Shown here: positions 1 to 6,270 of the stretch, piece after piece | Position numbering within the stretch: the first letter of the stretch is position 1 | Layout of the letters: every line of letters starts with the position of its first letter | Translations under genes and position numbers: made by a program | The notes under the pieces: generated by a model | What the model was told of the DNA's origin: nothing | The model's database searches: none | The model's input: the letters and a program-made list of their open reading frames with translations, nothing else | Origin: JBGTGG01 sp041746855 | GTDB lineage: Bacteria; Bacteroidota; Bacteroidia; Cytophagales; Cyclobacteriaceae | Direction of reading: 5' to 3' | Length of the DNA stretch: 12,097 nt | NCBI GenBank assembly: GCA_041746855.1 | Contig: JBGTGG010000333.1 | Location: forward strand, 1-12,097

Positions 1-206
1 ACTTCATGCAGTAACTTATCGGGATGAACCGTATAAAGCGAACCTTCCAATTTCACTTCTTTTGTAAGCCCGACCAATTGCACATTGAACAATGGCGATT
101 TCCCGGAAGCTTGTAGAAATTGATTCACGGCTTTGAATATGTAATGCGGATCGGCAACGGCTTCGATTACTGCGGTTTCCAGAATTAAGATCGATACATT
201 TTTCAT
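1..206 (-). CDS. GlxA-family AraC-type transcriptional regulator, N-terminal part (cut by window edge)
   Basis: The minus strand reads ATG at 206-204 and stays open to the window edge for 68 codons, beginning MKNVSILILETAV. The phrases FNVQLVGLTKEVKL and YTVHPDKLL match the start of the DJ-1/PfpI-like domain found at the N terminus of GlxA-type AraC regulators. In that family this sensory domain is followed by a C-terminal AraC helix-turn-helix, which would lie outside the window. An in-frame ATG at 218-216 would add four residues; the shorter start fits the usual family beginning better. The gene diverges from the SRPBCC gene, a common position for a regulator of the neighbouring operon. The family call is from recognised sequence similarity and the DNA-binding half is not visible. 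Confidence 0.85.
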   Translation of the reverse strand, partial: MKNVSILILETAVIEAVADPHYIFKAVNQFLQASGKSPLFNVQLVGLTKEVKLEGSLYTVHPDKLLHE

Positions 207-351
207 TTTTAAACCCATTTAAAGAGAAGTAAAGCTACAAAATGAATTTGTCATAATCAGCCCACTGAAGTGTCGCGAATGCACATTCAACGATTGAAAA
301 AGTATGTCCACATTTGTATTGTAAATGAAACAACAACCAAAATATATAATC
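207..351. promoter_or_regulatory. Divergent promoter region between regulator and SRPBCC gene
   Basis: This 145-bp gap lies between two divergent starts and must hold both promoters. On the plus strand CACATTTG at 309-316 is one base off the Bacteroidota -7 consensus TAnnTTTG. On the minus strand TAGCTTTA (about 236-229) is a similar near match. A small perfect palindrome GAATG-CA-CATTC lies at 277-288 and could be an operator. No clear -33 box was seen at the right spacing, so the promoter assignments are tentative. Confidence 0.35.
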
Positions 352-1218
352 ATGGAACCTACAAAAATCACCATTGAAGCGACCATCAATGCTAACATTG
401 AAAAGGTTTGGAAAATCTGGACAGACCCGGAGCACATTGTAAAATGGAATGCCGCATCAGACGACTGGCATACAACGAAAGCTGAAAACGATTTACGTGT
501 TGGAGGTAAATTTTCTTCGCGCATGGAAGCGAAAGACGGAAGCTTCGGATTCGACTTTGAAGGCGTCTATGATGTGGTAGAGAACCACAAACGCATCGCG
601 TACACCATGAGCGATGGCAGAACCGTTGACATTCTTTTCACCAAAGAAGGCAACGCCACCAACGTAGTATCCACGTTTGAGGCTGAAGCTGAAAATCCTG
701 TTGACATACAACGCGATGGATGGCAAGCGATTCTCAATAACTTTAAAAAATACACCGAGGCATTCGGAACGTTTGAAAAAATAACGTACGAAATAACCAT
801 TAACGCTTCGCCCGAAAAAGTCTACTCCACGATGTTGGATCAGGAGACATATAAACAATGGACGGAAGCATTCAATCCAACCTCCCGTTACGAAGGATTA
901 TGGGAAAAAGGATCGAAAATACTTTTTCTTGGAACGGACAAGGATGGAAATGTCGGAGGAATGGTAAGCCACATTAAGGAAAACATCCCCAACAAATTTG
1001 TTTCCATTGAACATCGCGGAGAAGTGCGTGGGGAAAACGAAATCACAACGGGTGCAAATGTTGAAGCATGGGCAGGTTCTCACGAAAATTATTCATTCAA
1101 AGAAGTAAAAGGAGCAACACAAATAGTAGTTGATGTAGATGTGGTTCCAGATCACAAAAGTTATTTTGAAGAAACCTGGCCCAAGGCGCTCAAAAAACTA
1201 AAAGAGATTTGTGAATAA
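352..1218 (+). CDS. SRPBCC (AHSA1-like) protein with two tandem START-fold domains
   Basis: The predicted product is 288 aa. Two AHSA1/SRPBCC-like domains follow one another. The first runs from about residue 3 to 138, opens with ITIEATINANIEKVWKIWTD and contains the typical VGGKF turn and a C-terminal helix ending in KKYTEAF. The second runs from about residue 142 to 288, opens with ITYEITINASPEKVYSTML and ends in KALKKLKEICE. The fold makes a deep hydrophobic ligand pocket; the ligand is unknown. ATG at 352 was chosen because MEPTKITIEATI begins directly at the first strand; an in-frame ATG at 325 would add nine low-complexity residues. The gene is divergent from the GlxA-like regulator. 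Most Bacteroidota relatives have one such domain, so the tandem form is a fusion or duplication within the gene. Confidence 0.88.
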   Translation: MEPTKITIEATINANIEKVWKIWTDPEHIVKWNAASDDWHTTKAENDLRVGGKFSSRMEAKDGSFGFDFEGVYDVVENHKRIAYTMSDGRTVDILFTKEGNATNVVSTFEAEAENPVDIQRDGWQAILNNFKKYTEAFGTFEKITYEITINASPEKVYSTMLDQETYKQWTEAFNPTSRYEGLWEKGSKILFLGTDKDGNVGGMVSHIKENIPNKFVSIEHRGEVRGENEITTGANVEAWAGSHENYSFKEVKGATQIVVDVDVVPDHKSYFEETWPKALKKLKEICE

Positions 1219-1540
1219 TTAACCACATAGTTACATAGTCCATTAACTGGTTTCAAAAAGCAGATGAATATATTTCATAAAGCAATTGGTAGAGGCTTGT
1301 TGAAAAGTTTATCATCAATGTTTTGAAAGAGGAGTTTTACATAGAAAAATAAATTTTTCATAGAGTGACGAGCTTGTTTGAAGCGCAGCTTCTTACCTAT
1401 GTGAAACTTTTGATATCTCCCAAAGGAGTACTTATTAATTTCAACTGTTCAAAACTATTTAATGAAGGACAAAGCCATTTTGTGAGTGAGTATTTTAGTC
1501 TACTCCCTAAAAGCTAACATCTATGTCTCTATGTGGTTAA
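1219..1540. repeat. 322-bp element with inverted ACATAG-rich ends (MITE- or REP-like)
   Basis: The stretch between the SRPBCC stop and the first VOC gene carries no plausible gene. Its left end is TTAACCACATAGTTACATAG (1219-1238), and the reverse complement of its right end (1521-1540) matches it at 18 of 20 positions. Each end holds two ACATAG units spaced 8 bp apart. A second inverted pair lies inside (1335-1344 with about 1398-1408, 10 of 11 matching), and GAAGC-GCA-GCTTC near the centre forms a small hairpin. The whole can fold into a long imperfect hairpin. No transposase is encoded, so if mobile it would be non-autonomous. Both ends carry TTAA, but a target duplication cannot be told from the inverted ends themselves. 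It separates the SRPBCC gene from the rest of the operon. Confidence 0.7.
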
Positions 1541-1580
1541 AAAAAACTAAAACTGAGATGTTCATACTAAAATTCAACTT

Positions 1581-1998
1581 ATGATTCAACCTATTTATCC
1601 CTGCTTGTGGTTTGATGGTCAAGCCAAAGCAGCAGCAGAAATGTACTGCTCTGTTTTCAAAAATTACTACCGATACCGATCTGGTGGTAGAGTTTGAACT
1701 CAATGGACAAAAATTTATGGGGCTAAACGGTGGTCCACATTTTAAATTCAACGAAGCCGTTTCTTTTGTTGTGAATTGTGAAACACAAGGAGAAATTGAT
1801 CACTACTGGAACAAACTTACCGCTGATGGTGGACACGAAGACAGGTGCGGGTGGCTGAAAGATAAATTCGGTGTCTCCTGGCAAATCGTGCCAACCATTT
1901 TAGGGAAACTTATGAGCGACCCGGAAAAAGCACCACGTGTGATGGATGCCTTTATGAAAATGAAAAAATTTGATATCGAAAAACTAATCAATGCATGA
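1581..1998 (+). pseudogene. PhnB-like VOC family protein, broken by a frameshift
   Basis: ATG at 1581 opens MIQPIYPCLWFDGQAKAAAE, the typical start of PhnB-like (3-demethylubiquinone-9 3-methyltransferase-like) VOC proteins, but this frame stops soon after GTTTTCAAAAAT. The other frame carries the rest of the family sequence (SKITTDTDLVVEFELNG, then the CGWLKDKFGVSWQIVP motif) to the stop at 1998. The break falls at TTCAAAAA (1656-1663). Restoring a second tandem copy of this octamer gives V-F-K-N-S-K-I-T-T, exactly the family pattern, and a 141-aa protein. A conceptual start at 1612 in the second frame would lack the first beta strand, so it is not the real start. The stop overlaps the next gene's start in ATGA. 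VOC proteins of this group have no assigned reaction; methyltransferase names are historical. Confidence 0.85.
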
Positions 1999-2411
1999 GC
2001 AGGATTAACTCGTATTTAACATTCAACGGAAACTGTCGCGAGGCCATGACCTTCTACAAAGAATGCCTGGGCGGTGAACTTACCTTCCAAACGATTGGTG
2101 AATCACCATTGTCGGAAAAGATGCCGCAACAAATGAAAGACTGTATTTTACATTCCACGCTTGCCAAGGATGAGTTGGTATTGCTGGCAACAGACATAAC
2201 ACCCTCCTCGGGATTGATAAAAGGAAATACCGTTTCGCTTTCGCTGGATTGTAAAAATGAAAAGGAAATCAGATCGTATTACGAAAAACTTTCAGCCGGA
2301 GGAAAAGCCGATCATCCGTTGGAAGATACATTTTGGGGCGCATTGTTTGGCGGGCTTACCGACAAGTTTGGCATTCACTGGTTATTAAATTACAATCGCA
2401 ACATACTATAA
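1995..2411 (+). CDS. PhnB-like VOC family protein
   Basis: The product is 138 aa with a single VOC (glyoxalase/bleomycin resistance fold) unit. It opens with INSYLTFNGNCREAMTFYKE, continues with LGGELTFQTIGESP and ends with the family motif FGGLTDKFGIHWLLNY. The pattern is that of PhnB-like proteins, which form dimers and whose substrate is generally unknown. The start ATG overlaps the stop of the upstream VOC gene by 4 nt (ATGA), implying translational coupling. Together with the broken upstream VOC gene it forms a tandem pair of clearly different sequence, so it is not a recent duplication. Confident at family level only. Confidence 0.9.
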   Translation: MSRINSYLTFNGNCREAMTFYKECLGGELTFQTIGESPLSEKMPQQMKDCILHSTLAKDELVLLATDITPSSGLIKGNTVSLSLDCKNEKEIRSYYEKLSAGGKADHPLEDTFWGALFGGLTDKFGIHWLLNYNRNIL

Positions 2412-2448
2412 TCATCTCCTATTATATCACTCATTAAAAAATTAAGAC

Positions 2449-2820
2449 ATGAAAAAAACTAAAATCATCTTTTGGATAACCACCGGTTTCATCTTTCTTT
2501 TTGAAGGGGATATGCCCGCACTGACCGGCAATACAGAAATTGCGGTGGAAGGCGTTCGGCATCTCGGGTATCCGGATTACTTCAGGGTTGCACTAAACAT
2601 TTTTAAAATAATTGGAGTGCTCCTCTTGATCATCCCGCAAACACCATCGCGTGTAAAAGAATTGGCGTATGCCGGATTTGCATTCAATTTTATTTTTGCC
2701 ACCATTAGCCACATAAGTGTGGATGGTGTAACCCCGCTTACATTCTTGCCAATTTTTGTATTTGCAGTTTTAATTGCATCCTATCTAAGTTATCACAAAC
2801 TGCAAGGCGCACATGAATAA
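2449..2820 (+). CDS. DoxX-like (DUF417/DoxX_2-type) integral membrane protein
   Basis: The product is 123 aa with about four hydrophobic segments: residues ~5-20 (IIFWITTGFIFLFEG), ~45-65 (YFRVALNIFKIIGVLLLIIP), ~72-92 (ELAYAGFAFNFIFATISH) and ~96-115 (PLTFLPIFVFAVLIASYLSY). The phrase VEGVRHLGYPDYFRVALNI is characteristic of the DoxX-like family. Members are small inner-membrane proteins of unclear biochemical role, sometimes linked to thiol or redox stress. The start follows a 37-bp A/T-rich leader after the VOC gene, and its end overlaps the next gene by 8 bp, so it belongs to the same operon. Confidence 0.88.
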   Translation: MKKTKIIFWITTGFIFLFEGDMPALTGNTEIAVEGVRHLGYPDYFRVALNIFKIIGVLLLIIPQTPSRVKELAYAGFAFNFIFATISHISVDGVTPLTFLPIFVFAVLIASYLSYHKLQGAHE

Positions 2821-3175
2821 GATTGACACAGCTTCCATAGACACCTACATTGCTTCGTTTCCTGCAGCTGTTCAGAAATTGCTTGTGAAGATGCGGGCAA
2901 CGATAAAAAAAGCTGCCCCAAAAGCAGAAGAAAAAATAAGTTATGCGATGCCCACATTTTACCTGAATGGAAACCTCGTGCACTTTGCAGGCTACAAAAC
3001 CCACATTGGGTTTTATCCTGTTCCTTCGGGAATTGAGGCATTCAAAAAAGAACTGTCAAAATACAAAGGCGCGAAAGGTTCTGTACAATTTCCATTGGAT
3101 GAACCGTTGCCATTGGCATTGATTACCAAGATTGTAAAATACAGAATGAAGGAAAATCTCACAAAGAAAAAATGA
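2813..3175 (+). CDS. DUF1801 protein (YdhG-like, frataxin-related fold)
   Basis: The product is 120 aa. It shows the DUF1801 pattern: a helical start (IDTYIASFPAAVQKLLVKMR), the central ISYAMPTFYLNGNLVHFAGY, GFYPVPSGIEAFKKEL, and GSVQFPLDEPLPLALITKIV near the end with a basic KENLTKKK tail. Relatives include B. subtilis YdhG, discussed as a frataxin-like iron chaperone, but most members have no proven role and the function here is unknown. The start overlaps the DoxX-like gene by 8 bp and the end overlaps the next gene by 4 bp, so translation is probably coupled. Confidence 0.9.
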   Translation: MNKIDTASIDTYIASFPAAVQKLLVKMRATIKKAAPKAEEKISYAMPTFYLNGNLVHFAGYKTHIGFYPVPSGIEAFKKELSKYKGAKGSVQFPLDEPLPLALITKIVKYRMKENLTKKK

Positions 3176-3453
3176 CACTGCGTACGTGCAAAAACGGACA
3201 TCAATATTATAAGACAAGTGATTGTCCTACGTGCCCGGTGTGTGAAAAAAACCGCAAACCCACAGAAGGAATGCTCGTATTGTTATCCGCACCGGCCAGA
3301 CGTGCTTTTGAAAATGCCGGGATTAAAAATGCGAAAGCTTTATCAAAATTTACAGAAGCTGAAGTATTAAAACTCCACGGAGTAGGAAAAACTTCATTGC
3401 CTATACTTCGCGATTATTTGGCACAAAAAGGAATGACGTTTAAAGAAGGTTAA
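3172..3453 (+). CDS. Small zinc-ribbon plus helix-hairpin-helix (RpoA C-terminal-like) protein
   Basis: The product is 93 aa. The N-terminal part has Cys6, His10, Cys18, Cys21 and Cys24, a likely small zinc-binding knuckle. The rest is a helix-hairpin-helix unit like the C-terminal domain of the RNA polymerase alpha subunit: LLSAPARRAFENAGIKNAKA, then LHGVGKTSLPILRDYL, where GVGK is the hairpin that contacts the DNA backbone. It is likely a nucleic-acid-binding protein; its target is unknown. The start ATG overlaps the DUF1801 stop (ATGA) and the next gene begins 3 nt after its stop. Confidence 0.82.
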   Translation: MTLRTCKNGHQYYKTSDCPTCPVCEKNRKPTEGMLVLLSAPARRAFENAGIKNAKALSKFTEAEVLKLHGVGKTSLPILRDYLAQKGMTFKEG

Positions 3454-3456
3454 CGA

Positions 3457-3678
3457 ATGCACGTGAATACCATTGAAGTTTTCCGCACCACGATTTCCAC
3501 AAAAGGGGAAGCCACTAAAATCCTGGAGAAACTGCATACCCTTTTTCCAAACGTTAAAGCCACCCTTGACCTGACCGATTGTGATCGCGTGCTGCGAATT
3601 GAAGGGGAAGGGTTTTCCATTACTGAAGTTGTTAAGGTTGTTAGGGATGCTGGGTTTGAGTGTGCGGTATTGGAGTAG
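3457..3678 (+). CDS. Small HMA-like ferredoxin-fold protein without metal-binding cysteines
   Basis: The product is 73 aa. Predicted order is strand (NTIEVFRTTI), helix (GEATKILEKLHTLFP), strands (KATLDLTDCDRVLRIEG) and helix (SITEVVKVVRDAGFECAVLE), the beta-alpha-beta-beta-alpha-beta layout of heavy-metal-associated (HMA) proteins. The CxxC metal site of true HMA domains is absent, so copper binding is not implied. It begins 3 nt after the upstream stop and is the last gene of the operon. What is odd is that its final ~99 bp recur three times further downstream, each time followed by new genes, as if this gene end were a recombination or integration site. The specific function is unknown. 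Confidence 0.75.
   Translation: MHVNTIEVFRTTISTKGEATKILEKLHTLFPNVKATLDLTDCDRVLRIEGEGFSITEVVKVVRDAGFECAVLE
3580..3678 (+). repeat. Gene-end repeat, copy A (inside the intact HMA-like gene)
   Basis: The last 99 bp of the HMA-like gene, encoding the segment from CDRVLRIEGEG to the stop. It is the reference copy of a direct repeat family whose other members lie at 4462-4560, 5526-5626 and 6499-6543. All copies end at the same TAG stop codon. Confidence 0.9.
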
Positions 3679-3724
3679 GGACTTCTGTTGTAAATCATAT
3701 TATCCGGCTCTAGCCATAGCTTTC

Positions 3725-3773
3725 TCATGTATAGGAACTATACGTGATAATCCTATCATGTATAGAAATTATC
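3725..3773. promoter_or_regulatory. Palindrome and direct repeats upstream of the PIN toxin gene
   Basis: GTATAG-GAA-CTATAC at 3729-3743 is a perfect inverted repeat. TCATGTATAG followed by a similar tail occurs at 3725-3741 and again at 3756-3772 (15 of 17 matching, 31 bp apart). GATAAT at 3746-3751 also pairs with ATTATC at 3768-3773. This is the pattern of an operator that could autoregulate the toxin module about 65 bp downstream. No binding protein can be named. Confidence 0.35.
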
Positions 3774-3837
3774 ATTATTGAGATAGGCGGAAAGGAGTTA
3801 ATGGCATATAATAAATAATAGATGTAACTTTCCAGAT

Positions 3838-4298
3838 ATGATCAAATCGGCATGTCTGGATACATCGGTTTTTGGCGGATACTTTGACGAAGAGTTTTCG
3901 ACTGATACCATTCCATTCTTCGAACGAATACTCAAGAAAATATAACAGTCGTTGTATCTGAATTATTAGAAAATGAACTTTCTGGCGCACCTGATTTTGT
4001 AAGGGAATTTTTTGTAACCATTCTAAAAGGAAAAATCCAATATGTTAACATTACTCCGGAAGTTGAAAAACTTGCTGATAATTATATCCTTGAAAAAGTA
4101 GTTGGATTGACAAGTTATGCCGACTGTACACACATCGCACTCGCAACAATAAATAAGGCAGACATTTTAGCAAGTTGGAACTTTAAGCACATTGTAAACA
4201 TTGACAGAATTAGGGGATATAACTCTGTTAACTTAAAATTTGGCTATCCCTTATTAGAAATTCGAACACCGAAAGAGATTTTCAAATATGAAGACTAA
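3838..4298 (+). pseudogene. PIN-domain (VapC-like) toxin, frameshifted
   Basis: ATG at 3838 opens MIKSACLDTSVFGGYFDEEF, the start of a PIN-domain ribonuclease with the first catalytic aspartate at residue 8. The frame stops after FFERILKKI. The neighbouring frame continues at once with ITVVVSELLENELSGAPDF, then LTSYADCTHIALATINKADI and ILASWNFKHI, all typical PIN segments with the second and third acidic residues, to the stop at 4298. One extra A in the run near 3936-3940 (CTCAAGAAAATATAACA) would give L-K-K-N-I-T and a 153-aa protein. So this is a 1-bp loss in a homopolymer, or a sequencing error. An intact relative would cleave RNA as the toxin of a type II module. It overlaps its small partner by 11 bp. 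Confidence 0.82.
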
Positions 4299-4443
4299 AG
4301 AAGTAAAAACAACTAAGGGGGTAGTAAAACAATTAAGAGCCATCAGAGATAAAATAAATGTTGAGCTGGAAAAGATGACCGCTGAACAGCGAACCGAATA
4401 CTTTCGTAAAATGCGGGAAAAAAGTAGTCTTATCAAGCGATAA
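4288..4443 (+). CDS. Small putative antitoxin partner of the PIN toxin
   Basis: A 51-aa, strongly charged, probably all-helical protein: MKTKEVKTTKG, then VVKQLRAIRDKINVELEKM and TAEQRTEYFRKMREKSSL. Small proteins with the pattern RxIRDKI...M(T/S)xExxxYFRK commonly follow PIN genes in Bacteroidota and cyanobacteria. They have no recognised AbrB, Phd or MazE DNA-binding domain. Its start lies 11 bp inside the end of the PIN frame, so it is translationally coupled. It is intact although the toxin frame is broken. The antitoxin role is inferred from position and pattern. Confidence 0.68.
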   Translation: MKTKEVKTTKGVVKQLRAIRDKINVELEKMTAEQRTEYFRKMREKSSLIKR

Positions 4444-4461
4444 CAAAATGATTAAATTGGC

Positions 4462-4560
4462 TGCGATCGCGTGCTGCGAATAGAAGGAGAAGGGTTTTCC
4501 ATTACTGAAATTGTTAAGGTTCTTAGGGATGCTGGGTTTGAGTGTGAGGTAATGGAGTAG
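4462..4560 (+). repeat. Gene-end repeat, copy B
   Basis: Ninety-nine bases align without gaps to the end of the HMA-like gene (3580-3678) with 92 matches. The reading frame to the TAG is intact (CDRVLRIEGEGFSITEIVKV...) and several differences are silent or conservative (V to I, V to L, L to M). No start codon or upstream half of the gene is present, so it is a displaced gene end rather than a gene. It closes the PIN module and precedes the PhnD-like gene. Confidence 0.9.
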
Positions 4561-4626
4561 GTAGAATTGATTCTCTCTAATAAAGAAACATAATATCTTC
4601 TTAACCGTTTACCGACAAAACGAATA

Positions 4627-5520
4627 ATGATCTCCATTAGAAATTACCTTTTAGCAATTCTGTTCCTATTGAGTATTCCAATTCAAGCACAAGAATCGCT
4701 GACGTTTGCTACCTATGCGTATGCCGATAACAACCGAATTCAAAATCTTGAACCACTTGCCCAATGGCTTAGCCAGCACTTGGGAATTCCGGTTAACGTA
4801 ATTAGTTATCCTTCTGTTAAACAATTAATTCAGGGAATTCAAAATGATAGCGTTGACATTGCCATGATGAACACCTCTGGCTATCTTGTCCTCCAACGCA
4901 AGAACCCCGGTAAGGCGAAACCCCTTGTGAATTTATTGATGGCCAATCAGGAGATTACAAATTATGGTGGCTGTATAATCACATTAAAAAAATCCGGGCT
5001 AACCAGACTTCAAGAAGCAATACAAAGAAAAAGTTCAACACTTTCATTGGTTGCCCCCTCTTCAACCTCCGGTAATTTAGTCCCGCGCTTGTTACTCAAT
5101 AAAGAAGGGATTCAAAATGCGGAAGAAACATTTGATGTAAGGTATGCTGGGACACATGCGCAAGTTGTACAAGACATATTGAAAGAAAAAGCATTAATTG
5201 GCGGGTGCGGATGTGCCGAGGTAGAGAAAGCACAAAAGGAAAAAGAGTTCGCTAACCAATTGGTGGTGATCTCCTCATTCAATGATATCCCGCTAGGGCC
5301 TATTGTTTCTAATTCCAGCCTTGATGTGCAGACAGCAAATAAAATTCAGGAATTGTTGTTGCACGTACATCAATCATCACCAAAAGCATTTACGACATTC
5401 TGTGATGGCTGGACAGAGTTCAAGTCTTCCTCATCTTTTAAGGCTGTTGATGATCATGATTATGATCCTTTTCGTTCCATGTTTGGAGACAATATGTTGT
5501 TGTGGAAAATAATCGAGTAG
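4627..5520 (+). CDS. PhnD/SsuA/transferrin-like periplasmic substrate-binding protein
   Basis: The product is 297 aa with a signal peptide (YLLAILFLLSIPIQA, likely cut after Ala21). The mature part matches PhnD-type phosphate/phosphite/phosphonate-binding proteins: LTFATYAYADNN at the start, LAQWLSQHLGIPVNVI, the hallmark VDIAMMNTSGYLVLQRK, and LSLVAPSSTSGNLVPRLLL with the serine/threonine-rich anion-binding loop. In classical systems the protein delivers an oxyanion to an ABC permease and ATPase. Neither gene is nearby, so this one is an orphan that may serve a distant transporter or a sensor. It sits alone between two copies of the gene-end repeat. The ligand cannot be read from the sequence. 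Confidence 0.85.
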   Translation: MISIRNYLLAILFLLSIPIQAQESLTFATYAYADNNRIQNLEPLAQWLSQHLGIPVNVISYPSVKQLIQGIQNDSVDIAMMNTSGYLVLQRKNPGKAKPLVNLLMANQEITNYGGCIITLKKSGLTRLQEAIQRKSSTLSLVAPSSTSGNLVPRLLLNKEGIQNAEETFDVRYAGTHAQVVQDILKEKALIGGCGCAEVEKAQKEKEFANQLVVISSFNDIPLGPIVSNSSLDVQTANKIQELLLHVHQSSPKAFTTFCDGWTEFKSSSSFKAVDDHDYDPFRSMFGDNMLLWKIIE

Positions 5521-5525
5521 CAACA

Positions 5526-5626
5526 GATTTGGATAGCACGCTTTGAACAGGAAGGGAAGGCTTTTCAATTACTGAATTGCTAGGGTTGTTAGCGATGCTG
5601 GGTTTGAGTGTGAAGTATTGGAGTAG
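5526..5626 (+). repeat. Gene-end repeat, copy C (degenerate)
   Basis: This stretch aligns to the end of the HMA-like gene over about 100 bp at roughly 81% identity, best at its right end (ATGCTGGGTTTGAGTGTG is exact). It has a stop codon (TGA) within the former frame and a 1-bp gap just after ATTACTGAA, so the old reading frame is lost. It begins 6 bp after the PhnD-like stop. The higher decay than copy B suggests it is older. Confidence 0.85.
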
Positions 5627-5682
5627 GAAATTCAAAGTAAATTCTTTTGGATTATTCTTTACGAGTAATAAGCTTGTTCCGG

Positions 5683-5690
5683 TATATTTG
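5683..5690 (+). promoter_or_regulatory. Bacteroidota -7 promoter box of the zeta-like toxin gene
   Basis: TATATTTG is an exact match to the Bacteroidota -7 consensus TAnnTTTG. It ends 13 bp before the ATG at 5704, so transcription would begin a few bases before, or at, the GTG at 5695, giving a near-leaderless message. No strong -33 TTG was found at the usual spacing. The box rules out the upstream in-frame ATG at 5647 as the true start. Confidence 0.5.
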
Positions 5691-5703
5691 TATTGTGAAA
5701 AAA

Positions 5704-6270
5704 ATGTATATCATAGCCGGACCTAACGGAGCAGGTAAGACAACTTTGTCGTACACAATTTTACCAGAAATCTTCGACTGTGATGAATTTGTAAATGCAG
5801 ATGAAATCGCCAAAGGTATTTCACCATTCAACCCTGAGAAAGCAAGGATTAAAGCTGGCCGACTAATGTTGGAACGGATGAAAGAACTTACTCTACAAGG
5901 AGAATCTTTCGCCATTGAAACAACCCTTTCAACTAAATCATATCAAGGGTTTATAAAAAAGGCAAAGGAGCTTGGTTATGATGTAATTTTACTTTTTCTA
6001 GCACTTGATTCAGTTGAATTGGCGATCCATAGAGTACAGACAAGGGTAAGTGAGGGCGGACATAATATACCCATCGAAACAATTGTAAGAAGGTATTCTA
6101 AAGGAATGGTAAATTTTTTCCAAATTTATCAACTCATAGTTAGTCGGTGGATTTTAGTTGATAACTCAAAGGAGAACTTTGAATTTATTGCAGAGGGTTC
6201 GGGTTTAGAAATTATCATAAGAAGTAAAAACAAGTGGTTAAACTTAAAAGAAAAGTATAATGGGAATTAG
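5704..6270 (+). CDS. Zeta-toxin-like P-loop kinase
   Basis: The product is 188 aa. MYIIAGPNGAGKTTLS at the N terminus holds the Walker A P-loop (residues 6-13). DEFVNADEIAKGISPFNPEK, GESFAIETTLSTKSYQGFI and the arginine-containing RVQTRVSEGGHNIPIETIV are typical of zeta-like toxin kinases in Bacteroidota. Classical zeta toxins phosphorylate UDP-N-acetylglucosamine; this shorter chromosomal group has no settled substrate. ATG at 5704 is chosen because the P-loop strand starts there and a -7 box lies at 5683-5690; GTG at 5695 is an alternative. The last 11 bp overlap the small partner gene. It lies between gene-end repeats C and D. Confidence 0.85.
   Translation: MYIIAGPNGAGKTTLSYTILPEIFDCDEFVNADEIAKGISPFNPEKARIKAGRLMLERMKELTLQGESFAIETTLSTKSYQGFIKKAKELGYDVILLFLALDSVELAIHRVQTRVSEGGHNIPIETIVRRYSKGMVNFFQIYQLIVSRWILVDNSKENFEFIAEGSGLEIIIRSKNKWLNLKEKYNGN

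Noticed and set aside
1219..1540. TTAA target-site duplication around the ACATAG element
   Set aside because: TTAA is self-complementary and part of the inverted ends, so a duplication cannot be distinguished from the element itself.
1612..1998. A 128-aa VOC protein starting at 1612
   Set aside because: The first ~16 residues are an out-of-frame reading of the true N terminus at 1581; the family start is in the other frame.
3450..3728. Minus-strand open frame of 92 codons over the HMA-like gene
   Set aside because: It overlaps a well-supported plus-strand gene in a tight operon and its sequence matches no family; similar minus-strand frames over the other repeat copies only mirror the repeats.
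3801..3818. AAAGGAG followed by an ATG at 3801
   Set aside because: It encodes only five residues before a stop; no sign of a leader peptide function.
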